NCBI RefSeq assembly: GCF_003999975.1
Contig: NZ_RJAC01000001.1
Coordinates: 248,001 to 312,000, forward strand
Direction of reading: 5' to 3'
Length of the DNA stretch: 64,000 nt
Source of the DNA: Actinoplanes solisilvae
GTDB lineage: Bacteria; Actinomycetota; Actinomycetes; Mycobacteriales; Micromonosporaceae
In this document: positions 17,250-25,127 of the stretch, piece after piece
How the letters are laid out: every line of letters starts with the position of its first letter
Position numbering within the stretch: the first letter of the stretch is position 1
Notes under the pieces: generated by a model
The model's database searches: none
The model's input: only the letters and a program-made list of their open reading frames with translations
What the model was told of the DNA's origin: nothing
Program-made: the position numbers and the translations under genes

Positions 17250-17672
17250 TCAGTCCGTGTCTCCGCGGCGGTTGCGTTTGATCTGTGCTCGGCGTTTCTT
17301 CTCGCCGATGCGGCGTTCGACCGAGCCTCGGGTGGGCTTCGTCGCGCGGCGCTGGCGGGGCGGAGGGGCGATGGCCTCGCCGACCCGCATGGCGAGGCGG
17401 GCCTCGGCGGCCTCGCGGTTGCGCAGTTGTGAGCGATGCTCGGACGCGGTGATGGTCAAGACGCCGTCGACCAGCCGGTTGCCGAGCCGCTCGACCGCCC
17501 GTTCTTTCAGTGCGGGCGACAGCAGATTCGAAGCGAGCAGGTTCCACGACAGCTCGACCCGGGAGTCGGTCGTGTTCACACCCTGCCCACCCGGCCCGCT
17601 GGAACGGGAGAAGCGCCAGCTCAGCTCGGCCTCGGGGATCGCCAGGCCGGGCCGGATCAGTACGTCGGCCAT
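17250..17672 (-). CDS. arfB: Alternative ribosome-rescue factor / peptidyl-tRNA hydrolase ArfB
   Basis: A 140-residue class-I release-factor-like protein. The catalytic GGQ loop appears as SSGPGGQGVNTTDSRVEL (residues about 23-40). The C-terminal tail is basic and disordered (EKKRRAQIKRNRRGDTD), as needed to probe the empty mRNA channel of stalled ribosomes. There is no stop-codon recognition domain, separating it from RF1/RF2. The ATG at 17670-17672 (MADVLIRPGLAIPEAEL) is chosen over longer in-frame starts reaching toward the divergent M16 gene. Confidence 0.93.
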   Translation of the reverse strand: MADVLIRPGLAIPEAELSWRFSRSSGPGGQGVNTTDSRVELSWNLLASNLLSPALKERAVERLGNRLVDGVLTITASEHRSQLRNREAAEARLAMRVGEAIAPPPRQRRATKPTRGSVERRIGEKKRRAQIKRNRRGDTD

Positions 17673-17803
17673 GCGGTCCCCCACGCAAGAGCGGGGACGC
17701 TGGAGCGTGATAACCGCCACGCGGGCATGATCAGGCGCTTGTTGGCCCGTACGTCGTCCACCACGTCGCCCAGCATGGCACGCGGGCAAGGCACTATGAA
17801 CGG

Positions 17804-19126
17804 GTGACGTCACCAAGCGCGCCGGCCGTCGAGACCGGCTATCCGTGGCCCATCCAAACCACGCGCCTCGACAACGGCCTGCGGGTCGTGGTCAGCGAGG
17901 ACAGGACCGCCCCGGTGGTCTGCGTCAACCTCTGGTACGACGTCGGCTCGCGGCACGAACCCGCGGGTCAGACCGGATTCGCCCATCTGTTCGAGCACCT
18001 GATGTTCGAAGGGTCGGCGCACGTCGCCAAGACCGAGCACATGCGCCTCGTGCAGGGCAACGGTGGCTCGCTCAACGCCACCACGAACCCCGACCGCACC
18101 AACTATTTCGAGACGATGCCGGCCGAACATCTCGAGCTGGCGCTCTGGCTCGAGGCTGACCGCATGGGTGGTCTGGTGCCGGCGCTCACCCAGGAGACGC
18201 TCGACAACCAGCGCGAGGTCGTCAAGAACGAGCGTCGCCAGCGCTACGACAACGTGCCCTACGGCGATGCCTGGCTGCGGCTGCTGGCCCTGCTCTACCC
18301 GGTCGGCCACCCTTACCATCACGCCACGATCGGCTCGATGGAAGACCTGAACGCGGCCAGCCTCGACACGTTCAAGGCGTTCCACCAGCAGTATTACGCG
18401 CCCAACAACGCCGTTCTGACCGTCGCCGGGGACGCGTCGCCGACCGAGGTGTTCGCGCTCGCCGAGAAGTACTTCGGCCTGCTCGAGCCGATCTCGTCGC
18501 TCCCGCCGGCGCCCAGCGCCCACCTGAGTGGGCCGGCCACCACGCCGGTCCGCGAGACGGTCACCGCGGACGTCCCGGCGCCGCGTATCTATCTGTCGCA
18601 CCGCACCCACCAGTTCGGCACGGCCGGGTACGACGCGATCACCGTGCTCGCCACGGTGCTGGGCAGCGGGCGGGGCAGCCGGCTCTATCAGCGGCTGGCC
18701 GACGGCGCCCGCATCGCGCAGCCCGACTACATCGGGTCGTACGGCGTCGATCTGGCCCACGCCCCGGCCCCGCTGATCATCACGGCGACGGCCAAGGACG
18801 GGGTCTCGGTCGAGACGCTGGAGGAGGGCCTGTCCGAGGTCGTGGCCAGCCTGGTGACCGAGCCGGTGACCGAGGAGGAGTTGTCGCGGGCCAAGGCACT
18901 GCTGACCACCGGGTGGTGGCGGCAGGTGTCCACCGTGGGCGGCCGGGCCGACACGTTGAGCCGTTACACGACCCAGTTCGGCGATCCGAGCGCCGCCGCG
19001 TACCGCCTACCGCAGTGGCTCGCGGTCACCGCCGACGACGTGACCGAGGCCGCCGCGTACGCCCTGAAGCCCGAGTCCCGGGTGACGCTGACCTATCTGC
19101 CCGAGTCGAACGGGGAATCCGCATGA
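17804..19126 (+). CDS. M16-family zinc metallopeptidase, catalytic subunit
   Basis: A 440-residue M16 (pitrilysin/MPP-like) peptidase. The inverted zinc motif HLFEH is at about residues 61-65, with the distal Glu in the NQREVVKNERRQRYDN helix near 140. The C-terminal M16 half contains the substrate-binding R/Y region. It starts at a GTG (MTSPSAPAVETGYPWP). No signal peptide is seen. It overlaps the next gene by ATGA, and the two probably form an alpha/beta heterodimer. Confidence 0.93.
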   Translation: MTSPSAPAVETGYPWPIQTTRLDNGLRVVVSEDRTAPVVCVNLWYDVGSRHEPAGQTGFAHLFEHLMFEGSAHVAKTEHMRLVQGNGGSLNATTNPDRTNYFETMPAEHLELALWLEADRMGGLVPALTQETLDNQREVVKNERRQRYDNVPYGDAWLRLLALLYPVGHPYHHATIGSMEDLNAASLDTFKAFHQQYYAPNNAVLTVAGDASPTEVFALAEKYFGLLEPISSLPPAPSAHLSGPATTPVRETVTADVPAPRIYLSHRTHQFGTAGYDAITVLATVLGSGRGSRLYQRLADGARIAQPDYIGSYGVDLAHAPAPLIITATAKDGVSVETLEEGLSEVVASLVTEPVTEEELSRAKALLTTGWWRQVSTVGGRADTLSRYTTQFGDPSAAAYRLPQWLAVTADDVTEAAAYALKPESRVTLTYLPESNGESA

Positions 19127-20469
19127 CGCTCATCGCCACTCGCCCCGACCCGGGTGACGCCCGGCCATACACGTTCCCTGACCTGCAGCGGGTGACCGTT
19201 TCGGGCGGTACGGTGATCGGCGCGCATCTGCCGGGGCAGGCGCTCGCCAGTGCTCTGCTGCTGCTCGACGCCGGCGCGGCCCGCGAGACCAGCGGACGCG
19301 AGGGCACGGCGACCGTCCTGGCCAAATCGCTGGAGGAGGGCACGGCCGAGCGCGACTCCGCGGCGTACGCCATCGCTCTGGAAAGCCTCGGCGCCGAGCT
19401 GTCGCCGGGCCTCGACTGGGACACGTTCCGGGTCGGGGTCTCGGCTCCGGTTCCGCAGTTGCTCGGCGCGGTGCGGCTGGCCGCCGAGGCGGTACGCACG
19501 CCGCGGCTCGACCCGGCCGACGTCAACCGGGTGCGCGACGACGAAGTGACCGCGTTGCGCATGGACTGGGCCCAGCCCGGTCCGCGCGCCGACGCTGCCC
19601 TGCGCGCCGATCTGTTCGGGGCGGGCGAACGGTTCGGCCGTCCGATGCACGGCGACCCGGCGTCGGTGGCCGAGGTGACCGTCGACGACGTGATCGCGTT
19701 CCACCGGGCGTGGCTGCGCCGTCCGGGCGTGCTGCTGGTGGCCGGCGATCTCGACACGATCGATCTGAAGGCGCTCGGTGAGGCCGCTTTCGCCGGTACG
19801 GGCGGGGAGCCGCTCGCGGCCGAGGCACCGCTGGGCGTGCCCGTGCGCGACCAGCGACGGATCATCCTGGTCGACCGGCCGGGTTCGGTGCAGTCGACGC
19901 TGCGCCTCGGGCACCGCGCTCCCGAACGGGCCACGCCCGACTACGTGGCCATGACGCTCTCGGCGACGGTGCTGGGCGGCGCGTTCACGTCGCGGCTCAA
20001 CCACCTGATCCGCGAGGTCAAGGGCTACACGTACGGCATCCGGGGCTCGTACGCGATGAGCCGTCGCTTCGGTCGTTTCGAGGTGGCCGCCGGGGTGCAG
20101 ACCGCCGTGACGGTGCCCGCGATCATCGACACGCTCGGCGAGATCGACCGTACGCAGCAGTTCGGTGTGACCGAGGACGAGCTGGCGGTCGCCCGTTCGT
20201 GGCGGGCCGGGCAGCTCTCGGTCGAGATGCAGACGCCGGGCTCGATCGTCGGGGCGCTGAGCACGCTGGTCGTTCACGGCCTGCCCGACGACTACTACCC
20301 GACGCTGCGCAGCGAATACCTGAACACGACGCTCGCCGACGTGTCCGCCGCCGCGGCGACTCACCTGCGACCGCACGGCCTGACCCTGGTGGTCGAGGGT
20401 GACGCGGCGATCATCCGGGACGAACTGGTCGCCGCGAACATCGGCGAGGTGGTCGACGCCCAGGTGTGA
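19123..20469 (+). CDS. M16-family protein lacking the zinc motif (partner subunit)
   Basis: A 448-residue M16-fold protein. Where HxxEH would lie it reads GREGTATVLAKSLEEGT, so the metal ligands are absent. The C-terminal domain keeps the LNHLIREVKGYTYGIRGSY region typical of M16 substrate-binding halves. Paired catalytic/non-catalytic M16 genes are common in actinobacteria and act as heterodimers. Its ATG overlaps the upstream stop (19123-19126), supporting obligate co-expression. Confidence 0.92.
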   Translation: MTLIATRPDPGDARPYTFPDLQRVTVSGGTVIGAHLPGQALASALLLLDAGAARETSGREGTATVLAKSLEEGTAERDSAAYAIALESLGAELSPGLDWDTFRVGVSAPVPQLLGAVRLAAEAVRTPRLDPADVNRVRDDEVTALRMDWAQPGPRADAALRADLFGAGERFGRPMHGDPASVAEVTVDDVIAFHRAWLRRPGVLLVAGDLDTIDLKALGEAAFAGTGGEPLAAEAPLGVPVRDQRRIILVDRPGSVQSTLRLGHRAPERATPDYVAMTLSATVLGGAFTSRLNHLIREVKGYTYGIRGSYAMSRRFGRFEVAAGVQTAVTVPAIIDTLGEIDRTQQFGVTEDELAVARSWRAGQLSVEMQTPGSIVGALSTLVVHGLPDDYYPTLRSEYLNTTLADVSAAAATHLRPHGLTLVVEGDAAIIRDELVAANIGEVVDAQV

Positions 20470-20520
20470 GTCACGCCGCTTTCAGGTGATCGACCGTGAG
20501 TGCCCGCTAACTTTGCGCTC

Positions 20521-21525
20521 ATGACGATCACCGGGACGCCGTCGACGGTCCGGCCGGGCCGGCGGGTGGGGCGCACTGCGCTTCTCCTGCTCCTGGCCCT
20601 GCCGGGCCTGCTGTGGGCGGTCGTCCGGCTGCTGGGCTGGGAGCGGGGGCCGCTCGTGCAGGCGATCGCCTTCACCCCGTACGCGGCTCTGTGGTCCTTG
20701 GTGCCGTTGATCTTCGCTGTGGTGGCCCGGCGGTGGCTTGTCGCGGTGATCGCGGGGCTCGCGGTTGCGCTGCTGGCCGTGGCGGTGGTGCCTCGCGCGC
20801 TGCCGTTCTGGGATCGAGGGCCGTCTTCCGGCGTTCCGATCACGGTCATGACGGTCAACATGTTCATCGGGGTGGCCTCGCCGGCGGATGTGGTGCGGCT
20901 CGTCCGTGAACATGACGTCGCGGTGCTGGCGGTGCAGGAATTCACCCCGCGGGCGGCGGCGGGTCTGAGCGCGGCTGGACTCGACTCGCTGCTGCCGCAT
21001 CACGCGTTGGCCGACGAGGGCGGCACGACGGGGTCAGGGCTCTACTCGCGTTATCCGATGTCCGGTCAAGGTTCACGGCGTGGCGACGGCGGCGGGCTGC
21101 AAGAGGGCAACCTCCAGGCGTACGCGACGATCCAGGCACCCGGTGCGGGCCCGGTCTTCGTCGAATCGGCGCACCCGCTGGCGCCCTACGCCCTGGCCGC
21201 CGAGGACGCGTGGCGGGAAGATCTCGCGTCGCTGCCCCGAGCCGATCGCGACGGCATCCCGAAACTGATCCTCGGCGACTTCAACTCCACTCTCGACCAT
21301 GCGGCCCTGCGAGACGTGATCTCCCACGGCTACCGAGACGCGGGCGCCGCGACGGGCAAGGGCTATCTGGGCACGTGGGGCCCCTACGCCGGCAAGCCGA
21401 TCCCACCCATCACGCTCGACCACGTTCTGGTGGACAAGCGCATCGGCGTGCGAGATGTCGCAGTGCACCCCGTAAGCGGAAGCGACCACCGAGCCATGAT
21501 CGCGTCGCTCATCCTGCCCGCATAG
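20521..21525 (+). CDS. Membrane-anchored endonuclease/exonuclease/phosphatase (EEP) family protein, copy 1
   Basis: A 334-residue protein with three N-terminal hydrophobic segments (residues about 18-95) followed by an EEP domain. Catalytic motifs are VNMF, VQEF (Glu), GDFNSTLDH (Asp/Asn) and SDHRA (Asp/His). It probably faces outward and hydrolyses a phosphodiester or phosphomonoester of unknown identity. The start ATG at 20521 gives MTITGTPSTVRPG. It is closely similar to the gene at 23431, with near-identical C-terminal blocks (TWGPY, IPP, DHVLVD), so the two are paralogues flanking a decayed island. Confidence 0.88.
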   Translation: MTITGTPSTVRPGRRVGRTALLLLLALPGLLWAVVRLLGWERGPLVQAIAFTPYAALWSLVPLIFAVVARRWLVAVIAGLAVALLAVAVVPRALPFWDRGPSSGVPITVMTVNMFIGVASPADVVRLVREHDVAVLAVQEFTPRAAAGLSAAGLDSLLPHHALADEGGTTGSGLYSRYPMSGQGSRRGDGGGLQEGNLQAYATIQAPGAGPVFVESAHPLAPYALAAEDAWREDLASLPRADRDGIPKLILGDFNSTLDHAALRDVISHGYRDAGAATGKGYLGTWGPYAGKPIPPITLDHVLVDKRIGVRDVAVHPVSGSDHRAMIASLILPA

Positions 21526-21608
21526 ACGCCAACCTGGCACTAGCTCACGTGCTCTCGCCCAGCTGGATCAACCCGATCACCCACGATCACCAGGCCGCTA
21601 TTGCCATA

Positions 21609-21824
21609 TCACTCCTCCACCCAGGGACGAAGCTGATCGTACGTGAGATTGTAATAGTAGAACTCCGCCGCTCCCATTGCCGCCGCCATTCCTACTACCT
21701 TGAAGGCAGGGAATTTCACCAACTGACCTCCACAGACCAATCCGACCCCGTCCTGACTACTGGCGGCGGGATCAGTCAGCGTCTGGGACCTCCCAAGACA
21801 GATTGCGCAACCCTTCCCATTCAT
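21609..21824 (-). CDS. Small hypothetical protein, low-GC composition
   Basis: A 71-residue ORF (MNGKGCAICLGRSQ at the start, AEFYYYNLTYDQLRPWVEE at the end). It contains a CAIC pair and a single VCGG cysteine, and a Tyr-rich C-terminus unlike shadow ORFs of GC-rich DNA. It overlaps the terminal codons of another reading frame. There is no clear Shine-Dalgarno. It could be a real orphan (immunity-like) gene or a degraded fragment; I recognise no family. Confidence 0.35.
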   Translation of the reverse strand: MNGKGCAICLGRSQTLTDPAASSQDGVGLVCGGQLVKFPAFKVVGMAAAMGAAEFYYYNLTYDQLRPWVEE

Positions 21825-21878
21825 CACCTTGCAGCAGAACCATCTTCACCTCGGTATAACAATCGACGGCTTGGATCC
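21772..21878 (-). pseudogene. C-terminal fragment of an unknown gene
   Basis: In the third minus frame the sequence reads IQAVDCYTEVKMVLLQG then DEWEGLRNLSWEVPDAD and stops at 21772. Its composition looks coding. The upstream part is replaced by the IS630 remnant near 21878, so it appears to be a gene truncated by that insertion. The family is not recognised. Confidence 0.35.
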
Positions 21879-21882
21879 AAAC

Positions 21883-22065
21883 ACTCCGAACAGCGCGTCC
21901 TGGATGAACGTGGTCGAGATCTTCTTCTGGATCATCAGCCGACAAGCCATCCGCCGGGGCGGCTTCACCAGCTCACCGACCTGATCGGCGCGATCCGCGC
22001 GGTCATTGACGGCTACAACGAACGCTGCCAGCCGTTCCGCTGGACCAAGACCACGGCCAGATTCT
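21883..22065 (+). mobile_element. IS630-family transposase C-terminal remnant (frameshifted)
   Basis: TPNSASWMNVVEIFFWIISR then QAIRRGGF matches the end of the DDE domain of IS630-type transposases; the Glu in NVVEIF is the third catalytic acid. After a shift near 21966-21972 the second frame continues LTDLIGAIRAVIDGYNERC and PFRWTKT, the usual C-terminus. Everything upstream, including both catalytic Asp residues, is missing. I could not identify terminal inverted repeats. Confidence 0.7.
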
Positions 22066-22098
22066 CGCCCAGGCTCACCACAAGCCTTCGGCCTGATC

Positions 22099-22426
22099 TC
22101 AAGGATCACGCCATTCGCGCGGTTCCCGGTAGGCGTGCCAGCCGTGGAAGAACCAGTCCGCGAGGTCCCGCAGCCGCTCCAGGCAGTCCTGGTAGTAGGG
22201 CGCCGGCTCCGGCCGAGGAAAGTTCGGGTGACTGGTCCACTCCGCTACGAAGTGTGAAACGTGGTTAAGCCCTCCGCCATCCAGCGCGACAGATCGTCAT
22301 GCCCCTCGGGGGGCGACCACCGTGGGTTCGACGCACATTTGCGACGGCACGTTCGAATTTCTCAAGATATTCCTGAACGCGCGGCATGTCCTTATCGTAT
22401 TCGGCAAGATCACCACTGGACACCAC
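22099..22426 (-). pseudogene. Frameshifted small gene of unknown family
   Basis: From a GTG at 22424-22426 the sequence reads VVSSGDLAEYDKDMPRVQ then EYLEKFERAVANVRRTHGG. It then needs a shift to GHDDLSRWMAEGL and another to HVSHFVAEWTSHPNFPRP, PAPYYQDCLERLRDLADWFF and HGWHAYREPREWRDP, with a stop at 22099. All three segments look protein-like, so I infer one ancestral protein of about 108 residues carrying two frameshifts, one near the C6 run around 22310 and one near 22265. TAGGAT upstream resembles a -10. Confidence 0.45.
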
Positions 22427-22731
22427 AACCAATCACTCTTTCTCAGTATCCTAGAGCGATCAAATAATCTCGGCGGAAATGCGGCGCGATCGACCCAGGA
22501 ACCACGGCGTGCTTCGGCATTCCTCGCAACGCCACGAACACGAAGAGCTAAATCACCGCAGGACTTGAGCCAGTGGTAATCATCACATAGTTGGGCACGT
22601 CCCCGAGGGAGTCGCCGGGCGCCACTGATGCGAGACACGACCAAGAGAAAGGGCCGGGTCCTTCGTCGCGCGAGTGTCTTAAGGGGACTTCCTGATGGCT
22701 TCTCAGGAGGCCACCGGGGCAGGCTCGACGC

Positions 22732-23343
22732 ATGCATCGACATGTGTACGCGCGGGCTGTTTTCGTACTTGCACCTCTGGTCTGGCTGGCCGGCTGGATC
22801 ATCATGCGGCTCGGCGGCAGCAAGGGGCCCGGCATCGGCTGGAAGTCGGCCCACGTCGTCTGGATCGTCGGGTTCGGGTTGTTCGCTCTCGTGGTGCTGT
22901 TGCTGTGGCGGGAGGTCACCGGAGCGGGTGCCGGGCGGCGGATTGCGGCGGGGGCGGCGGGAACCGCGCTCACCGGCGCTGTTCTGATGATCGGGCAGAT
23001 GGTCGTGGATCTGTGGGCCAGTTTCGGCGCGGCCGACAAAGCAGAGATGAGCGCCCGTACGCGTGACGCCTTCGAGATCCCCGGCCTGGAGCTCGCGCTG
23101 TTCGTGCTGGCCCCCGTCCTGCTCTACACCGGTCTGTTCGCGCTGCTGACCGTCCTCGCCGTCCAGCACCGGGTTAGCCCGTGGAGCCCGGCACTGGTCG
23201 TCCTGGCCGTCGTGCTGTCGATGGTCGGGCGCGGTGTCGACGGTGTGCGCCTCCTGGAAGGGGTCGGCGCGCTCGCCCTGCTGGCCGCGCTGTTGCCGTT
23301 CGCCGGCGAAAGGCAGCGGAAGGAGCAGCTCAGCAGCGTCTGA
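22732..23343 (+). CDS. Hypothetical integral membrane protein
   Basis: A 203-residue protein with five to six hydrophobic helices: after MHRHVYAR, then WIVGFGLFALVVLLLW, an AGAAGTALTGAVLMIG helix, ALFVLAPVLLYTGLFALL, ALVVLAVVLSM and a final helix. It ends in a charged tail (GERQRKEQ). It resembles DUF998-type or anti-sigma-like four-to-six helix proteins, but I cannot place it in a family. It precedes the second EEP gene by 87 bp on the same strand. Confidence 0.75.
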   Translation: MHRHVYARAVFVLAPLVWLAGWIIMRLGGSKGPGIGWKSAHVVWIVGFGLFALVVLLLWREVTGAGAGRRIAAGAAGTALTGAVLMIGQMVVDLWASFGAADKAEMSARTRDAFEIPGLELALFVLAPVLLYTGLFALLTVLAVQHRVSPWSPALVVLAVVLSMVGRGVDGVRLLEGVGALALLAALLPFAGERQRKEQLSSV

Positions 23344-23430
23344 CGGCGTGTCGGCGGTCGGAAGCGGCGAGAGCGGGCGACGGCGCAGGAGCATCGGTGG
23401 GGACTGGCGGCCGGTGGTTAGCCTCGCGCC

Positions 23431-24444
23431 ATGACGATCATCAGTGCGCCGAAAGCCGGGCGTGCCGCCGCTCCGCCTCGACGACGACGGAAGGCCGCTG
23501 TGACCGTTCTGCTCTGGGTGTTCGTGCTGCCGTTCCTGGGTTGGGCGGTGATTCGCCTCGGTGGGTGGGAACGCAGCCTGGGCGTGCAGTTGGTGGCGTT
23601 CACGCCCTATGTCGCGGCCGCCGCGTGGGTTCCGGCGATCGTCGCGCTGGCCGCCCGCCGGTGGAGTGTCGGCGCGGTGGCTCTCGTGATCGCGTTGCTG
23701 CTGGCCGCGGCCGTGCTTCCGCGGGCGATCCCGAACGGCGACAAGGGGCCGGCCGACGGCGTGAAGCTGACCGTGATGACGTCGAATCTGCTGTTCGGCG
23801 GGGCTGACGCGGCGACGATCGTTCGGCTGGTGAAGGAGCACGATGTTGCCGTGCTGGCCCTGCAGGAGTTCACCAGCGAGGGCAAGGACGCGCTGGCCGC
23901 GGCGGGGCTGGGTGAGCTGCTGCCCCATTCGTCCCTGGCGGATGAGCCGGGGGCGTCCGGGTCGGCGGTCTACTCGCGTTATCCGCTGACCGGCGTGGGT
24001 GCGAAGAAGAACGGCGGGAGCTTCCGTCAGGCGTACGCCACCGTCGCCGTGCCCGGGGCGGGGCCGGTGCTCGTCGAGTCGGCGCATCCGCTGGCGCCGT
24101 GGGGGCGGGCGGTCATGGGGCAGTGGCGCGAAGATGTGCTGGCCCAGCCGCGCGCGGACAGGAGCGGGCCGCCGCGGGTGCTGCTGGGTGACTTCAACTC
24201 GACCCTCGATCACACGCCGATGCGTCAGGTGATCTCGACCGGCTACCGGGACGCGGCCGACGTGACCGGCAAGGGGCTGACCGGAACCTGGGGGCCGTAC
24301 GACGGGGACAAGATCCCGCCCGTCACGATCGATCATGTGCTGGTGGACGAGCGCCTCGGCGTACGGGAGGTCAGCGTGCACGGAATCCCCCGCAGCGACC
24401 ACCGGGCGATCATCGCCGCTCTCACCGTGCCGGCCGCGCGATGA
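23431..24444 (+). CDS. Membrane-anchored EEP-family phosphatase/nuclease, copy 2
   Basis: A 337-residue paralogue of the gene at 20521. Three hydrophobic segments (residues about 25-105) precede the EEP domain. Motifs are SNLLF, LQEF, GDFNSTLDH and SDHRA, so the catalytic set is intact. It starts MTIISAPKAGRAAAPP after a basic Arg stretch. It overlaps the GNAT gene by ATGA at 24441-24444, so it is probably co-transcribed with it. The product of the reaction is unknown. Confidence 0.88.
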   Translation: MTIISAPKAGRAAAPPRRRRKAAVTVLLWVFVLPFLGWAVIRLGGWERSLGVQLVAFTPYVAAAAWVPAIVALAARRWSVGAVALVIALLLAAAVLPRAIPNGDKGPADGVKLTVMTSNLLFGGADAATIVRLVKEHDVAVLALQEFTSEGKDALAAAGLGELLPHSSLADEPGASGSAVYSRYPLTGVGAKKNGGSFRQAYATVAVPGAGPVLVESAHPLAPWGRAVMGQWREDVLAQPRADRSGPPRVLLGDFNSTLDHTPMRQVISTGYRDAADVTGKGLTGTWGPYDGDKIPPVTIDHVLVDERLGVREVSVHGIPRSDHRAIIAALTVPAAR

Positions 24445-24956
24445 CGGCGACCACGCGGCTGCTGACCGTCGACGACGCCGCTGAGATGGCCGCGGCGCTG
24501 AGCGAGAATCGCGAGTTCATGCGCTCGTCCGATCCGTACCGCTCAGCCGGCTATTACACCGAGGACGGGCAGCGGCAGGTGCTCGCCGACCTGCTGCGGC
24601 AGCACGAGGCGGGTACCGCGCTCCCCCACGCGATCATCGTGGACGGCCGCCTCGCCGGGCGGATCACGATCACCAACATCGTCCGGGGGCCGTTCCAGTC
24701 GGGCAGTCTGGGCTACTGGGTGGACCAATCGGTGAACGGCCGGGGCGTCGCCACCACGGCGGTCGACCAGATCGTCAAACTCGCCTTCGACGAGGGCCTG
24801 CACCGCGTCGAGGCCGGCACCCTGGTCGACAACAAGGCCTCGCAACGGGTCCTGGAGAAGAACGGCTTCCAGCGGTACGGGTTGGCGCCGCGCTACCTGC
24901 GCATAGCCGGGGCGTGGCGCGACCACGTGCTGTTCCAGCGGCTGGCCGACGATTAA
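24441..24956 (+). CDS. GNAT N-acetyltransferase (RimJ/RimL-like)
   Basis: A 171-residue GNAT protein. Acetyl-CoA-binding motif A is recognisable in LGYWVDQSVNGRGVATTAVD, and LHRVEAGTLVDNKASQRVLE followed by KNGFQRYG is the typical RimJ/RimL segment, which binds protein N-terminal or small-molecule amines. The start overlaps the preceding EEP stop (ATGA), indicating translational coupling. The substrate is unknown. Confidence 0.9.
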   Translation: MTATTRLLTVDDAAEMAAALSENREFMRSSDPYRSAGYYTEDGQRQVLADLLRQHEAGTALPHAIIVDGRLAGRITITNIVRGPFQSGSLGYWVDQSVNGRGVATTAVDQIVKLAFDEGLHRVEAGTLVDNKASQRVLEKNGFQRYGLAPRYLRIAGAWRDHVLFQRLADD

Positions 24957-24995
24957 TCGCGTGCGCCGCGACCACCGAGGTGTCAGCATCGGCGC

Positions 24996-25049
24996 ATGAG
25001 CAGGCAGCAGACGACGACGCCGGAACGTCCCGGCGTTGATGCGTGCTGA
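24996..25049 (+). CDS. Threonine leader peptide (attenuator of the downstream ThrRS)
   Basis: A 17-residue ORF, MSRQQTTTPERPGVDAC, with three consecutive ACG Thr codons at 25011-25019, ending at TGA 25047-25049. It sits 78 bp upstream of the ThrRS gene and just before alternative hairpins (25029-25077 versus 25075-25107). This is the layout of classical ribosome-mediated attenuation: low charged tRNA-Thr should stall the ribosome on the ACG run. Function is inferred. The start context is poor (GAGGTG is 13 nt upstream), so the leader may be read from a leaderless or near-leaderless transcript. Confidence 0.7.
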   Translation: MSRQQTTTPERPGVDAC

Positions 25050-25110
25050 CCTGACCCAAGCACACAACGGCCCCGGGCGAGATGCCCGCGGCCCGGACAT
25101 CTCGCCCTTT
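25029..25110 (+). promoter_or_regulatory. thrS attenuator: mutually exclusive antiterminator and terminator
   Basis: Terminator: GGGCGAGATG (25075-25084) pairs perfectly with CATCTCGCCC (25098-25107), followed by TTTCTTC. Antiterminator: CCCGG (25029-25033) with CCGGG (25073-25077), CGTTG (25034-25038) with CAACG (25065-25069), and GTGCT (25043-25047) with AGCAC (25059-25063). The antiterminator uses the first three bases of the terminator's left arm, so the structures compete. A ribosome stalled at 25011-25019 leaves 25029 onward free to form the antiterminator; one reaching the stop at 25049 would block it. Confidence 0.7.
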
Positions 25111-25127
25111 CTTCAGGGAGAAACGAG

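Larger units (their letters stand above)
21526..22731. other. Decayed, relatively AT-rich island between EEP paralogues
   Basis: About 1.2 kb visibly poorer in GC than its surroundings, with no intact conserved gene. It holds a small ORF (21609-21824), the 3' end of another reading frame (21772-21878), an IS630 transposase tail (21883-22065) and a frameshifted gene (22099-22426). The last 300 bp shows nothing recognisable. This looks like a site of repeated insertion and loss. Confidence 0.7.

Noticed and set aside
22297..24402. A 701-codon minus-strand frame over the second EEP gene
   Set aside because: Antisense shadow of the EEP and membrane-protein genes; Gln/Arg/Pro-rich composition.
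24957..25127. T-box riboswitch upstream of the ThrRS gene
   Set aside because: No T-box consensus or specifier-loop architecture is seen; the Thr-rich mini-ORF and competing hairpins explain the leader better.
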